The translations under genes were made by a program, and so were the position numbers. A stretch of 64,000 bases of DNA from Glandiceps talaboti (Eukaryota > Hemichordata > Enteropneusta > Spengelidae). The notes under the pieces are model-generated. The model had not been told where the DNA came from. It saw only the letters and a program-made list of their open reading frames with translations, and did not search any database. The stretch spans positions 8,067,598-8,131,597 of the forward strand of contig NC_135560.1 in assembly GCF_964340395.1 (NCBI RefSeq). The letters are read 5' to 3'. The first letter of the stretch is position 1, and each line of letters starts with the position of its first letter. Shown piece by piece: positions 35,005-46,284 of the stretch.

Positions 35005-36157
35005 ATGCCTTACAATAGAGAACTTCAAGGTGATTACTCAAAACTAAATGCACTTGGTAGTAAAGGAGAGTGAACTCATCGTGTTGTAACGTATAATCCA
35101 AATCGTGCAAAACCCGGTGAAGTTTTATATATCAGGTGTCCAAAATTAGAGGACACTGTTGTTCTAACGGATAAATTCAATCTCGTCTTTGATCTTAAAC
35201 TAGAAGGTCATAATAAAAACTTTGTTGTTCAAAACCTGTCTGCCAATATCATCAATCGACTAGGGGAAATCTTAATGGATTTAACAAGTTACAACTTAGT
35301 ACAAACGTATAAAGATCTGTATTCAGATAGAACAAACAAAACTCTGTATGGAATTCAGTCAGAAAATCTTAGAAAATTGAGAAGCGATAATATTGATGGA
35401 GTCGGTGGCGGAGATTTCTTAGGAGAGGCCGCACTTCATAAGGCATACGGTAAAAAATATGCAATCGATCTTTCGAAATTACATCCTAAAACGAATGGTC
35501 ATGGAGCCGTATATCCTTCGAGCTTAGGTAGTCATATCGAATGGGAGCTTACTCTTGCTCCTGTTAAAAAAATACTGATAAGTGAAGACACGGATGGTTG
35601 GGATTATACTTTAACCAACATTCAACTTGAATATGAAACGATAAGAGATCCAAAGTTAGCTATGGAAATTAAAGGTTATTACAACAGTGGTAAAAGTTTT
35701 CTCTACAAATACATGTATATCCAACATTTCAGAACAAATAACTTCTCTGGTACGGATACAATTATTAACGAGAACATTAATATACCACGTAGAAGGCATC
35801 GCAAATAAAGTGTATGCACAGGGTTTATCTCCTAGAAAATTTTGGGAAGAAACCAGACGTTATTTCATGGCACCTGAGTTCTGTAGATATTCTGGTCAAG
35901 GAATTGATAAACTAGAGAAAGTAGACGAGGCCAATTTTCTGTTGGATAAATACTGTTTGTTTATTGATTTAAGAAGTTTTAAAGATAATACGTATCATGG
36001 TAGTGGTCTGAAAGTCATGAATTCAAAAGATGGGGTTCAACTGGAAATTCAACGAGAAGCTACAAATCCACAAGAAAGAATAACTGCAAATATTTTCATT
36101 ATAAGTGATGCCAAGCTTAATATTGAAGGATCTAAATTAAAATCTATTATATATTAA
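35005..36157 (+). pseudogene. Polinton major capsid protein-like gene (double jelly-roll), broken
   Basis: An ATG at 35005 (MPYNRELQGDYSKLN) is followed by TGA at codon 23 (35071-35073). The same frame then runs to 35808 with KFNLVFDLKLEGHNKNFVVQ, IQSENLRKLRS, WDYTLTNIQLEYETI and NENINIPRRR. The reading then moves to another frame, where protein-like text resumes with VEGIANKVYAQGLSPRKFWE and FIDLRSFKDNTYHGSG and ends ISDAKLNIEGSKLKSIIY before TAA. Relative to family members I remember, residues between the two parts seem missing, so an internal deletion with frame change at about 35790 is likely. The pattern matches the Polinton major capsid protein (adenovirus-like fold, per the literature on Polinton capsids). 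Assignment versus the gene at 32304 is moderately sure. Confidence 0.65.
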
Positions 36158-36166
36158 TGCTCTAAA

Positions 36167-36701
36167 ATGATCTGGCTTGACCCCCCCCCCCCTTTAATAT
36201 GCTTATTAGTGCACCGACATGTTCAGGTAAAACAGCGTTTGTTATGGAACTCCTACAAACGTATTACAAGAATGTATTTGATTATATAATCATAATCTGC
36301 CCGATGTTTTTAAACAATAAAGCTTACGATAAAAAATCTACAAAGACTCGGACATTATTATAATGATTCCCAACATAGAAAAAATAAATGAAAGTATTGA
36401 ACTTGCGTATGAGTGTTATAAAAATACAAAAAGTCTAATCATACTAGATGACTGCGCTTTCACGAACGATGTCAAATCTCGCGTCAATATTTTAACAAAA
36501 CTGGCATTTTCAGCTCGTCATGATAATATTAGTGTATGGGTACTTACACAACAATTTACGAGTATCGCCAAGACATTTCGAGAAAATATTGGCATGCTTG
36601 TTCTCTATTACACACCAAGTAAAAATGATGTGAAAGAGATAATTGAAAACTCTGGGATGGAATTAAATAAAATAGAAATTAGTGAATTTATAAAAAATTA
36701 A
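36167..36701 (+). pseudogene. Polinton genome-packaging ATPase (FtsK/A32 type), frameshifted
   Basis: Three frames are needed. An ATG at 36167 (MIWLD) enters a run of 12 C at 36181-36192. A second frame from 36199 carries Walker A, LISAPTCSGKTAFVMELLQ, with Ala in place of the usual first Gly. A third frame from about 36355 carries Walker B (SLIILDDCAF), then LTKLAFSARHDNISVWVLTQ, TSIAKTFRENIGMLVLYYTP and a stop at 36699-36701. These are the hallmarks of the packaging ATPase shared by Polintons and related viruses. The breaks are at the poly(C) run and at about 36340-36360. Homopolymer sequencing error could mimic the first break. Confidence 0.8.
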
Positions 36702-36879
36702 AATATACTCCTTATAGTAAATTAGTGTTTTGTTTAAGACAACCTTATAGTATAGATCTGGTATAATGTTAATCAATGATATTTGTTGTCTATTATGGTT
36801 ATTTATTGCATTAGTTATCATCTACTTTTCTTAGAAAATAAAATATAAAATAAAATGTATATTTATATTATATAACAAA

Positions 36880-37347
36880 ATGGAACAGACATTGACAGAA
36901 ATTTTACAGCCAGTTGAAGCGGTAGCACCAACACCAGAACAGGTGATTTCACAAGTGACAACAGTGACAACAGTGTCTCCAATAGTTAAACACAGAGAAA
37001 GATTACTATGTATTATCGCTGCTGGACAATCAAAAGCTTTCTTTGGAAAAAAATTCACTCTCGAATATATTGAAAAAGCAAACGATAAAGAAATTGAAAA
37101 GTATTATAAGATATATGAAAGCACTTACAGTTCTCTCGTAAGTGACAATATTGTAAATGGAGTTTTATTTGGGATTAGTAAAATAGTAGGACTTGTGCTT
37201 CCAGTACATAATGTGAATAAATTAAGTGATGACTTGAAGAATGATTTTCTTGTTATGAATCAATTCAAACACGTTACTGGAAAGTTAGCATACAGTTATG
37301 GTCCTCTTTTAGCATTGACAAGTGGTGGTCTTACATATTTTAAATAA
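36880..37347 (+). CDS. Conserved Polinton protein of unknown function
   Basis: An intact 155-residue frame. It has a Thr/Val/Pro-rich N-terminus, then ERLLCIIAAGQSKAFFGKKF and DKEIEKYYKIYESTYSS. A hydrophobic stretch (NGVLFGISKIVGLVLPVHN) and a second near the C-terminus (LAYSYGPLLALTSGGLTYF) follow. I recognise the general type as a small protein recurring in animal Polintons next to the ATPase, without known function. TATATTTATATTATATAAC precedes the ATG. Confidence 0.6.
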   Translation: MEQTLTEILQPVEAVAPTPEQVISQVTTVTTVSPIVKHRERLLCIIAAGQSKAFFGKKFTLEYIEKANDKEIEKYYKIYESTYSSLVSDNIVNGVLFGISKIVGLVLPVHNVNKLSDDLKNDFLVMNQFKHVTGKLAYSYGPLLALTSGGLTYFK

Positions 37348-37349
37348 CA

Positions 37350-37510
37350 TTAACTTTACAACACATACTTGTCCTACTACGCAAAATATTGAAAAGAGTG
37401 ACTTGAGTCAACATGATCAAGAAGTTGTTCTAGAAATTGATCAAGAACTTGAAAACAACTTGAAACTTGACTTGATTAAAACCATCAAAAAATGAAGTAA
37501 CTTGAAAAGA
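37350..37510. repeat. Imperfect ACTTGAAAA-type short repeats
   Basis: CTTGA(A/G)-containing words recur about every 10-20 bases (GACTTGAGTCAA, GAACTTGAAAACAACTTGAA, ACTTGAAAAGACTTGAAAA) between two Polinton genes. No gene is seen. Confidence 0.5.
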
Positions 37511-37563
37511 CTTGAAAATACTTGAAAAGAAAAATATTTTATATTATATATATTAGTGTAAAA

Positions 37564-37815
37564 ATGAGTGATACAGAACAGCCACAAACAGAAACTGTAA
37601 CACAGCCACAAGTAGAAACTCAAGTAGAGACTGTGACTAAAAACAGTAAAACTAAAAGTCCGGGTAGAGTTGCACGGGGTAAAAAATTATCAGTAATTTC
37701 AGCTGAAACAAAAAAACGAAAAAAATTAATATCGATGGAAACAAAGGAACCTATAGAGCCAATTGACAATTATAAAAAAAAAAGTCGTCGCACTACTTTC
37801 GACAAAATGTCCTGA
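37564..37815 (+). pseudogene. Truncated Polinton small basic protein
   Basis: An ATG at 37564 opens MSDTEQPQTETVTQPQVETQ, then KSPGRVARGKKLS and Lys-rich text. The native sequence stops in poly(A) at about 37780. The last 11 or so codons (to TGA at 37815) are translated from the flanking duplicated genomic DNA. The gene is therefore cut by the element-flank junction, which shows that the right part of the element is missing. ATTTTATATTATATATATTAG lies upstream in the pattern shared by other genes of the element. Confidence 0.6.
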
Positions 37816-38170
37816 CCAGAAACAATTCTTTTGTTGGCCTAATCAGCCTTGAACCAAACAGATACAGAAATTAAGGAACGCCATAAGAAATTAAATACTA
37901 AGTTCATGGATTTTTCGACACTAAGTGTAGACAGAGTAAATGTGTGAATGGTTTTATTTGAATTTGCACTTCGTTTATTTTTCTATATCAATTTACCTAT
38001 CTACAAATAATTCATTGTTAGTAATAGTACGACGTTTTTGTTTTTTTGTCTAACTGCAACTGTGTTGCTTAGTATAAAAACAAAAGAAATATTTAGACAA
38101 AATATTGGATATATTAGATATTTTTTTATTAATGATTCTAATCTGACGAATTGTTATATTTGTTTTTAAT

Positions 38171-38371
38171 CTGTTTGTTTGTCTGTCTGTCCGTCTGTCT
38201 GTCTGTCTGTCTGTCTGTCTCTGTTTCTCCCTCCCCCTCCCTCCCTCCCTCCCCTCTCTCGCATTCTCTCACTCTCTCACTCATTCTCTCTCTCACTCTC
38301 AATCATTCTCTCACTCTCTCATCCTCTCACTCTCTCTCTCACTCTCACTCTCTCACTCACTCACTCACTCT
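38171..38371. repeat. (CTGT)n / CTCACT-rich microsatellite, copy 2
   Basis: Homologue of 20863-21137, shorter and without the TATG interruption. Confidence 0.9.
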
Positions 38372-39541
38372 CACGTTTGAATCGTAATATGATGAAACGT
38401 TTGCTAGATATATGCGGTAGCAAACAGAATCACAGTGTAATTGTTACAATATATTTACTCTCTAAATGGTGTTCGTTTTAATACAATTTTGATAATATAA
38501 CCAAGATTGAAGATTTTGACACGCATCAATCAATTCACTTCACCAAAAGTGCAGTACATGTACACTATATTAGATTAACAGTGACAATCGACTTTAGGGT
38601 CCATATATAATGTGATATTAGTTACAGGCAGATGTTGGCTTTGCAGCAAGGAAAAATCTCATATTGGGCTTTAACCTTCACTTGGAAATTTAAGTACTAA
38701 GCCAGCGGGACTTTCCCTTCAATGTCTATACATGTACATACATGTATACACAGAGAGATAGTACATGTAACAAAGACAGATATGAAGGCACATACACATG
38801 CTCTTGGCTATCGACTGCCTCATGATTAAATATAGGGTAGATAAATAAAGTTTACAGTATTGTGACGAAGCCACACAAAACGTATTAACACACAAATTAA
38901 TTGAGTGCTCTAATTTCAGTCAACGTTATTCTCCAATGATATTATCTGCCTCTGTGCATGCAAACAAAATCACAGCACCCCTACCCCTTTCCAATTTTTT
39001 TTTCATGCCCCGCCCCAACTTCTCACCCAACGTAAATTCTGACCACAGTATAAAATACCGAGTCCAAACTGTTATACTAGTAGATATTTCAAACTTTATG
39101 AACACAACAAGAAAAGTCGTCCAAATTGTAAATGCTCTAGACACTGGCATTAAGTGGCGATGACATGGCATACAAGGCAATCATAGCCATAATTTCTAAA
39201 ATGTTGACAAGATATTAATAGTGCCACCATTAAGGGTGGAAAATTTGCTGAAAATTGTTGCAACAATGAGCATTACAACTCACGCAAGCCAAGTTCAACG
39301 GGTTCGAATAAAAAACTATTTTAATAAAATGTATACCCTTGTCGTTCTATGTCAAGACAACGCGTGTGTACGCCATTGTTCGCTGAGCTAAAAACGCTTC
39401 AAAAACGTTTAAAAACCACGCCTGTGTCTTCATTCAGCTGGAAATACTCGTCACATAACGGATACATATCATAGTGACACTGAGCTGTTGCTGCCAAAGT
39501 AGCAGCATACACAACTACTATATACACATTACAACCATTAA

Positions 39542-39886
39542 CACCAAAGTAAAGCGTTTTCTGTATGTACAACAATCGTTTATAGCATTCATATCAAGTA
39601 CAACCCATAACACCAAAGTAAAGCGTTTTCTGTATGTACAACAATCGTTTATAGCATTCATATCAAGTACAACCCATAACACCAAAGTAAAGCGTTTTCT
39701 GTATGTACAACAATCGTTTATAGCATTCATATCAAGTACAACCCATAACACCAAAGTAAAGCGTTTTCTGTATGTACAACAATCGTTTATAGCATTCATA
39801 TCAAGTACAACCCATAACACCAAAGTAAAGCGTTTTCTGTATGTACAACAATCGTTTATAACATTCATATCAAGTGTAAAAGTATA
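39542..39886. repeat. 69-bp minisatellite, copy 2 (five units)
   Basis: Five consecutive 69-base units, essentially identical to each other. The homologous array at 22255-22630 has diverged units. Open frames on both strands follow from the multiple-of-three period. Confidence 0.9.
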
Positions 39887-39937
39887 TTCAGTTTATTTCA
39901 GCTAATTGACCACATTAGAATATGATATGAATGCTAT

Positions 39938-41078
39938 AAGCGAGTGTAGTAGCACATAGTGTTACTCACTGTAAACACATGGTAGCCTTGGGAGATCTAT
40001 TTTGTACTAAACATTCAAATATCTACAGTGATACTGACCACACAACAGTGAAACACTTTCACACTAGGCTTGGAGGTCAATTTCTGCTATCTTTATGGGT
40101 TTATCTTGACACGAACCCCGAAGCCAGTCTCATGAACCTGATATCGAGTCATCTCATCTCATCTCATCTCAATGAAAGTAAATATTCATTCTGTAAAGGA
40201 TGAATGCTTAATCCAAATTCAGTGGCTATTGAAATTGTCGTTTCCTTCTTCGGGCAAAATGATAATAGGAAGGTGAATGACATTTCTACATTGACGTATA
40301 TGTACAATTAAAAAAACCACACACAAGGAAAAAGTCGTGAGACCAACTGAGTGGATCATTCCACTAATAACTTACACCGGGGGGGGGGGGTGAATCAACA
40401 GGTTTCAGGCCTCGATGCGCACATACCAGTACGGTAGTATACACATATATGTACAGACTCAGTTAGTTAGTTGGTCCCTATTGCTGATGCCAAATGTTGG
40501 AACCGCTGAAATTAGTCAATTTTATATGACACTATACATTAACCCTAGAACCATACACACGCTCCCACTGTTTTATGGACAACAATTCTACATAAATGCG
40601 ATCTGAGAATGCGATCTGTCAACAAATAGTTGCTTAGTTTTTTAAATAGTTTAAAAAATAATGCGAATTCAGCTTCCATTTCCCCCTTTTCTGATTACTA
40701 TCGCCTCCCCATCCGACCACAATCCCCCCTCTCTCTATATATTGTAACCGTCGAAGGACCGTCATGAAGCACAAAAGACGGATGTGTAATGTCGAGTGCT
40801 GAGAGCGATCGTGTGATGACGTAATATCCCCATATACATCTGTTTAGTACTACGGTTCAAGGGGATGATACTCACGACACATTGACTAAATATGGCTTTC
40901 GTCTGTAACATGCTTTTTAGCATAATTATTCAAGTTGAAAGATATCATCTGTACTTACATTTGTCAAACAGAACACACCGACACTGTTGTACATGTAGTA
41001 CGCTTATCTAAGTAACATCGCATGCAAAATTAAACCTACAGATCTACCTGGACAACTAAGCGAAAGTGTTTGTGAAAG
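39938..41078. other. Non-coding stretch
   Basis: This lies beyond the duplication. It contains short CATCT repeats at about 40148-40170 and a run of 11 G near 40380. No exon can be supported. Confidence 0.5.
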
Positions 41079-41471
41079 ATGTTCATCTCCGAGTTGTATA
41101 AACCTACACGACTGCTGAATTCCACATTAAGCAATATCACAGTACTCGATCTATCAGCCGTGAAGTCGAATTTAACAACAAATCTGACACTGGCAACTAC
41201 ATCCGTGACTACTGAATGCGTTACCGATTCATTTCTGGGTGACCGTTTCGCGACCGACTTCAGAAGAACAGTAGCTCTGTTCTTCGGTGTGCTTTCTATT
41301 TGCACGTTGTTGTATGTGTTATTCTTGGGCATAACACAGGTGTGTAAATGCAACAACTCAAAGAAGAACTGTTGGTCTCGAGTTCGAATAATGGATAATG
41401 CTAGAGGCTGTCAAATACATGCTCAAAACCTGAGACGTTATTTGGAATTCCAAGAAAGATTGAAAGAATAT
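41079..41471 (+). CDS. Candidate exon of a small single-pass membrane protein
   Basis: An open frame of 131 codons from ATG 41079 to a strong donor (TAT/GTAAGT at 41472). The N-terminal part has several N-glycosylation sequons (NSTL, NIT, NLTT, NLTL). Residues about 62-86 form a membrane helix (ALFFGVLSICTLLYVLFLG). It is followed by a Cys/Lys patch (VCKCNNSKKNCW) and a charged helix ending QERLKEY. With no cleavable signal at the start, an outside-N orientation is inferred from the sequons. A possible last exon is 42278-42289 (acceptor CCCCACAG, then GGC TTG TGT TAG), in phase. I do not recognise the family, and a chance frame cannot be excluded. Confidence 0.35.
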
Positions 41472-42169
41472 GTAAGTACAATCAATTTGTCAAATCTGTG
41501 TGATTTTTATTTTCACATATAATATGTACAGTCAAGTCTTAGAGTGAAATCCTACAATCCTCTCCCACCCGAGGGGGAAGCAACTCTATGGGGAGAGTCC
41601 AAATCTTGCCTTCCTTTTCTTTTTGTATATTTGGTAATAATCAACCCAAACAAGGACAGAAAGAAAGAAAGACCTATCCACCCGCATTTCTACTCTCAAC
41701 GCAATCAGACAGACCGAATTTCGGCTTCATTTTTAGCACAACTGAACTGATACGGTGTTTAGCGCAGCGAACCAATGACGTACACACGCGTAGTCTTGAC
41801 ATAGAACGACAAGGGAATACATTTTATCTATCATTCAAACGAACACAGTTGTGTTTGTTTTGTTTTCAAAAAAACACTTCCAGAATGACAAAGCATTGAA
41901 ACAAATGACAACATATGAATGAAATAAAGGTAAATAAATCCGTATTTCTACATCAGATTGAGACAAAACATACTGCTCGTCTTTTGCCACGGTCTCGGTC
42001 AGCTACGGTCCATAACAAAATCATGACTGAAATACATTGTAACTCATTTAGTCTAAAACGGCTTGAATTTTCGACTACTGTCACACCTGAGCGGGTTTTT
42101 TCAATAACTGAAATGACTGACAGATTACTTCTCCATTTCGTAATTCCCCGGGGAAGACCCCTCACCCAC

Positions 42170-42440
42170 AACCCCACCCCCGTCCAGATTTCAACATCAT
42201 CGTTAAGGGTGATCATCATTCCTGCTTTTCATGTGTGCATTGCTTGTGACTCATATATTTGCTCTCCTACCCCACAGGGCTTGTGTTAGCTGACATCTTT
42301 TCAAGAGGACGTATCGAAGAATACATACCCCAACCCCATGCAGATGTCAACACCATCTTTAAAGGCAATCATTCCTGCTTTTCATGTGTACATTGCTCGA
42401 GACTCTTACATTTGCACTCCTACCCCCCCCCCCCCCCCCC
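42170..42440. repeat. Tandem duplication of about 155 bp
   Basis: ATCATTCCTGCTTTTCATGT followed by GCATTGCTTGTGACTC at about 42215-42252 recurs as ATCATTCCTGCTTTTCATGT and ACATTGCTCGAGACTC at about 42368-42404, with similar text before and after. The second unit ends in a run of about 17 C. 42441-44952 holds no gene I can support. Confidence 0.6.
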
Positions 42441-44952
42441 AAGTATCGAAGAATACATGTGGTGAACGCATGATGGGCGTATTTATTAAACTATGTTGGA
42501 GATTCTAATCCTAATCCTATGAGTAGCCAACTACATCGTTGCGTTAGTCGTACAGTTGTTAACTATTACGTCATGTGTACATGTACATTGTTTACTGACC
42601 TGATGATACACTGGTGAAAGCTAATAGCCAGAACTTTTGGAAACCCCTTGAGTTGAATTTATCCAGTTTTGTTTTGTATTTTGTGTATTATCCATTATTT
42701 TTAAGTATAAAGGCGATGGCAGCTTTTGAAGTTAATCTGTCCTTACAATCCTTAACACTCAAGTAGAGCTATTCAACTGTGTAAAGCGTTGATATCAAGC
42801 GTGAAAGTATACCAGTCTGTTTCAATTATTTTAAAGCTGGTCTAAACTGGAGTATTATTGTTCCGATCAGATAACTAAAAACATATTCACTAAAAATTGA
42901 TGACAACACCAATAATTAGACATTTCACATATTAATTAGAGGTCAATTTTACCCATCAGTAGTACAGTAACAGGTTGAAATCGTGTTCACATTGGGACCA
43001 CTGATTTTAGGGTATGGACCCAAGCTTGAATTTGATTGGATTTATTTTACAGTTTGCGATTATACTAGTGTTGCGCCGGATCGGAGTATAGATAAAACGG
43101 AGGAAAAAAAGGCGCGAGCGACTGTCGACAGTCTATGAATTCGGCTATAGTATAAAAGGATAATTTCGAGATAGTTTATCTCTTGATTAGATTAACTGTA
43201 GTTCATAAACACTTCCTATATATGGAAAAGAATTGAAGTTTACTGTAAACATGTTATTTACTAACCATATTTGTAATACGGAATGAAACTTTGAATTTGA
43301 ATAAAATGTGAAAGTTGGGTGTATGCAAAAGGACAACTGATGCGAGGAGAGATCTTGCGGGGCGAAAGAGAGCAACACGTCCTTACTTTACGGTAACTGA
43401 TCTGCGTCGTAGTAGGAATACTACGGAGAACTAATTGTTTCGATCTAGTTTGAACTGCTGTAAGTGAAGGAAAACGATTCCAAAGCTCTCGTATTGTTGG
43501 TTTAAGCATACACCTTCTTCACCAAAAGTAATATTTTGTGTGCTTGTGAGTTTTTCCCCTGAATACCTGTCCTGAGATTCTGGTACCTCTGAGATTGACT
43601 GTGTGCGTCTGAAGTTACAACTTGAATTTGGTCAATAACTATCAACACCAAAGACAAGTCGGTAGCAATAGCAGTAATGGGAAACAATCTAGGCAACACA
43701 TTTGCTACGTAATGTAGTCTTACCTCTGGCATGTTGATAAACTATTTGGACATACGGGTTTTTCTAAATTGAGGGTAAAATTGAGCGGTCATTTTTTATA
43801 AAAATGGAATCATTGGAGGGTTACATTTCATGCGATAGGTCCCGCAGAGGACCCAGTTGAGTTCCTCTGCCCCCTGCAGGCTCTCAAAATAAAATCTACT
43901 CTCGGCTGATTACACTGCCACCTAGAGGTCAGTTGCAACTACCATTATAAATTACAACAATATCCTAATTTTTCTAATTTATATATTCAATTTGCTTCTA
44001 ATTTACTTTTCTCATACTCCCATGTGGAAAAATAAAAAACAGAGCGAAAATATTTTGCTGTAATTATAAGGACAACACACCACAACATTTTTTGACTGCT
44101 TCGGTAACCATTGCATCTATTGCAACCTATACCCTTCCTCAGACTGACACCAGATTTTTGTTTTTGTAAGTGCCATATTCTTCAGATGTTTTGAGTTTGT
44201 TATTTTTAGTTTTGTAAAGGAAAGCGTCCTTATATGTATATGTCACAATCAAAGTAGTGCCTTCCAACACTTCTCGATGAAATTCATCTCACAAATGAAA
44301 ATATTCCACTGTTATTAGTATTAAAATCCCCGAGGACTTATGTGTGTACTGACGCTATAAATTCTCGATTAAAAACGGGGATATCTCCCCCGTTTTGCAA
44401 CCTATATTGATATACTACTGTCAACATGTCTGTTGAAAATGATACGTTTACACAAAAGAGTATAGTTGAAGAAAATTACCCCCCCCCCCCCAAATATAAC
44501 CACATGAGGAACTGGAGAGAATTAACCCCCCCCCCTCAAATATAACCACATGAGGAACTGATGCTGTGAATAAATAGGCTGAATGTGAATGTCAAAGTTA
44601 CTGTTTGTCTGTTGTCTCATTTCAAAACGACAGCCAACCTATCCTACTACTCTACTCTCAAAAGGCTGTCACTGCACTGTCATGCCACATTTTCTCAGTG
44701 CCCTTCACTGTTATCGGATGGATCTATGGGAACGATCAGAATTATTTATATTTAGAGCGGTGGGGGGGGGGGGAGCTGAGTAGAAAATTGAGAGGCCATG
44801 AAAATATTTTAAGTGGCGGGGGATTGAAAATTCAGGAAGGGGGCGTGATTAATCATTAAACCCCAGGAGCTGTCGCAATACACTTCATTTATCTATATTT
44901 AATTACGATGAATGTGATCTGATATAGCGAAGACAATCTGTGTTTCTGTCAG

Positions 44953-45107
<155 letters not shown>

Positions 45108-46284
45108 TCAGTAGTTCCCTTGACAGTTATGCCTGGCCGAAATTACTACTGTAACACATAATTGTGACAAATAGCGAAACAGACCATTACAGAGTAAAAT
45201 GTAATTTTTAATTACGAAAAAGAATGTTAAGTAACATTTAATACAAGACTAATGTTTCATTATCAATTGGAAAATTACGTTGACAACTGAAAAGTTGAAT
45301 TCTCAGATGATTGAATTCGCAACTGGAATGTTGGATTCCCAAAAGGAATGTCGACTGATCAAGTACTAGTATAATCAATACAGTTTTTAGTCGAATCTAA
45401 TTTCATTGTCAAATGCCAAGTCGCAGTGTCAAATTGCATGTAGTATTAATTGTGTCATGATTTCCGATATTCAACTCAGCGAAAGTTCGCAGGTCCGTGA
45501 CCGATCACGGTCAAGCTATTTCTTATTGTTTTTTTTTAATGAAAATTGAGAATAGGCAATAATACATAATAGGAAATGGGTTGGCCGCATTCGGTCATGG
45601 ACCGTTGCATGAAGTTGCAGTTGTCGCGACATTTTGCCGTAGTATGTTACGTCTCTGAGTTTTCGTCGTGTGTACCTGCATTTAATTTGTTCGTGACTAT
45701 TCAATAAATTTGTTGTCTTCATCTTCATAACTTTAATTCTGTCTTAGAAATACAAAGTGGTTAATTCCCCAAATGACAAGTTACAAGTATACCGTGAAAT
45801 AGTCAAAAGACATACACAAACTCTGAAAATGTACCTAAAGTTTAATATTCAACCAGGAAATATAAGGGTCAAAAGTTTGCATTTCTATCAAAATTAGCGG
45901 TGGCAAGATTAGCTAGAAAATAAAGACAGACAATATCAGTTCAGTTGTGCTAATAAAAGGGAAAATAGTCAAATTAAACTGTTGTGAGAAATCACAGTAA
46001 AATGTAAATAATAGATCTACAGTTACTGTATGGATAAAAAGTGCATGGAAGTAAAATGACATCTAAATAACTGGAATGTAAATGAGTAACAAATGAATAT
46101 AACTATATAATATGTAGCTGAACACAACGGACAAATGTCTGATAATACTGAAATAGGCTTAAAGTAAAGGCGAAAAGTTAAATACTTTGGTGTAGAGTAA
46201 AAATACTGTACTGTACTGAACTAAAATTCCAAGTGAATCAAAAGACAAGTGATTTACCTAGTACCTAGGTCAGTGAAAAAAAAG

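Larger units (their letters stand above)
29695..37780 (+). mobile_element. Decaying, truncated Polinton/Maverick element
   Basis: 8.1 kb of AT-rich DNA with no counterpart in duplication copy 1. All recognisable genes are on the plus strand: a membrane protein, a DDE integrase with chromodomain, a broken small gene, two capsid-type genes, a hydrophobic structural-type protein, a packaging ATPase and two further conserved Polinton proteins. Known Polintons are 15-20 kb and also encode a protein-primed DNA polymerase B and an adenain-like protease (family knowledge); neither is visible. No terminal inverted repeat pair is found, and the last gene runs directly into flanking duplicated DNA at 37781. 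The integrase, both capsid-type genes, the ATPase and one small gene carry stops or frameshifts, so the copy appears immobile. The exact left terminus within 29695-30240 is uncertain. Confidence 0.85.
37781..39937. repeat. Segmental tandem duplication, copy 2, right block
   Basis: AAAGTCGTCGCACTACTTT at 37781 matches 20468 in copy 1, and similarity runs to GATATGAATGCTAT at 39937 (22682 in copy 1). It contains the CTGT/CTCACT tract and the 69-bp minisatellite. A 60-base insertion at about 38640-38700 is specific to this copy. No gene is seen. Confidence 0.85.

Noticed and set aside
31293-35073. TGA codons in the Polinton integrase and capsid-like gene as selenocysteine or reassigned codons
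   Set aside because: A third gene of the same element is broken by TAA, others are frameshifted, and nearby host genes use TGA as stop; simple decay fits better.
39474-39905. Long open frames on both strands with a 23-residue repeat
   Set aside because: The 69-bp minisatellite period is divisible by three, so openness on both strands is automatic; no start context, splice signal or non-repeat domain.
43386-43509. Minus-strand ATG at 43509 with an Arg-rich, presequence-like start and a possible GTAAGG donor
   Set aside because: A strong acceptor lies inside it, no following exon was found, and composition alone is not enough to call a gene.
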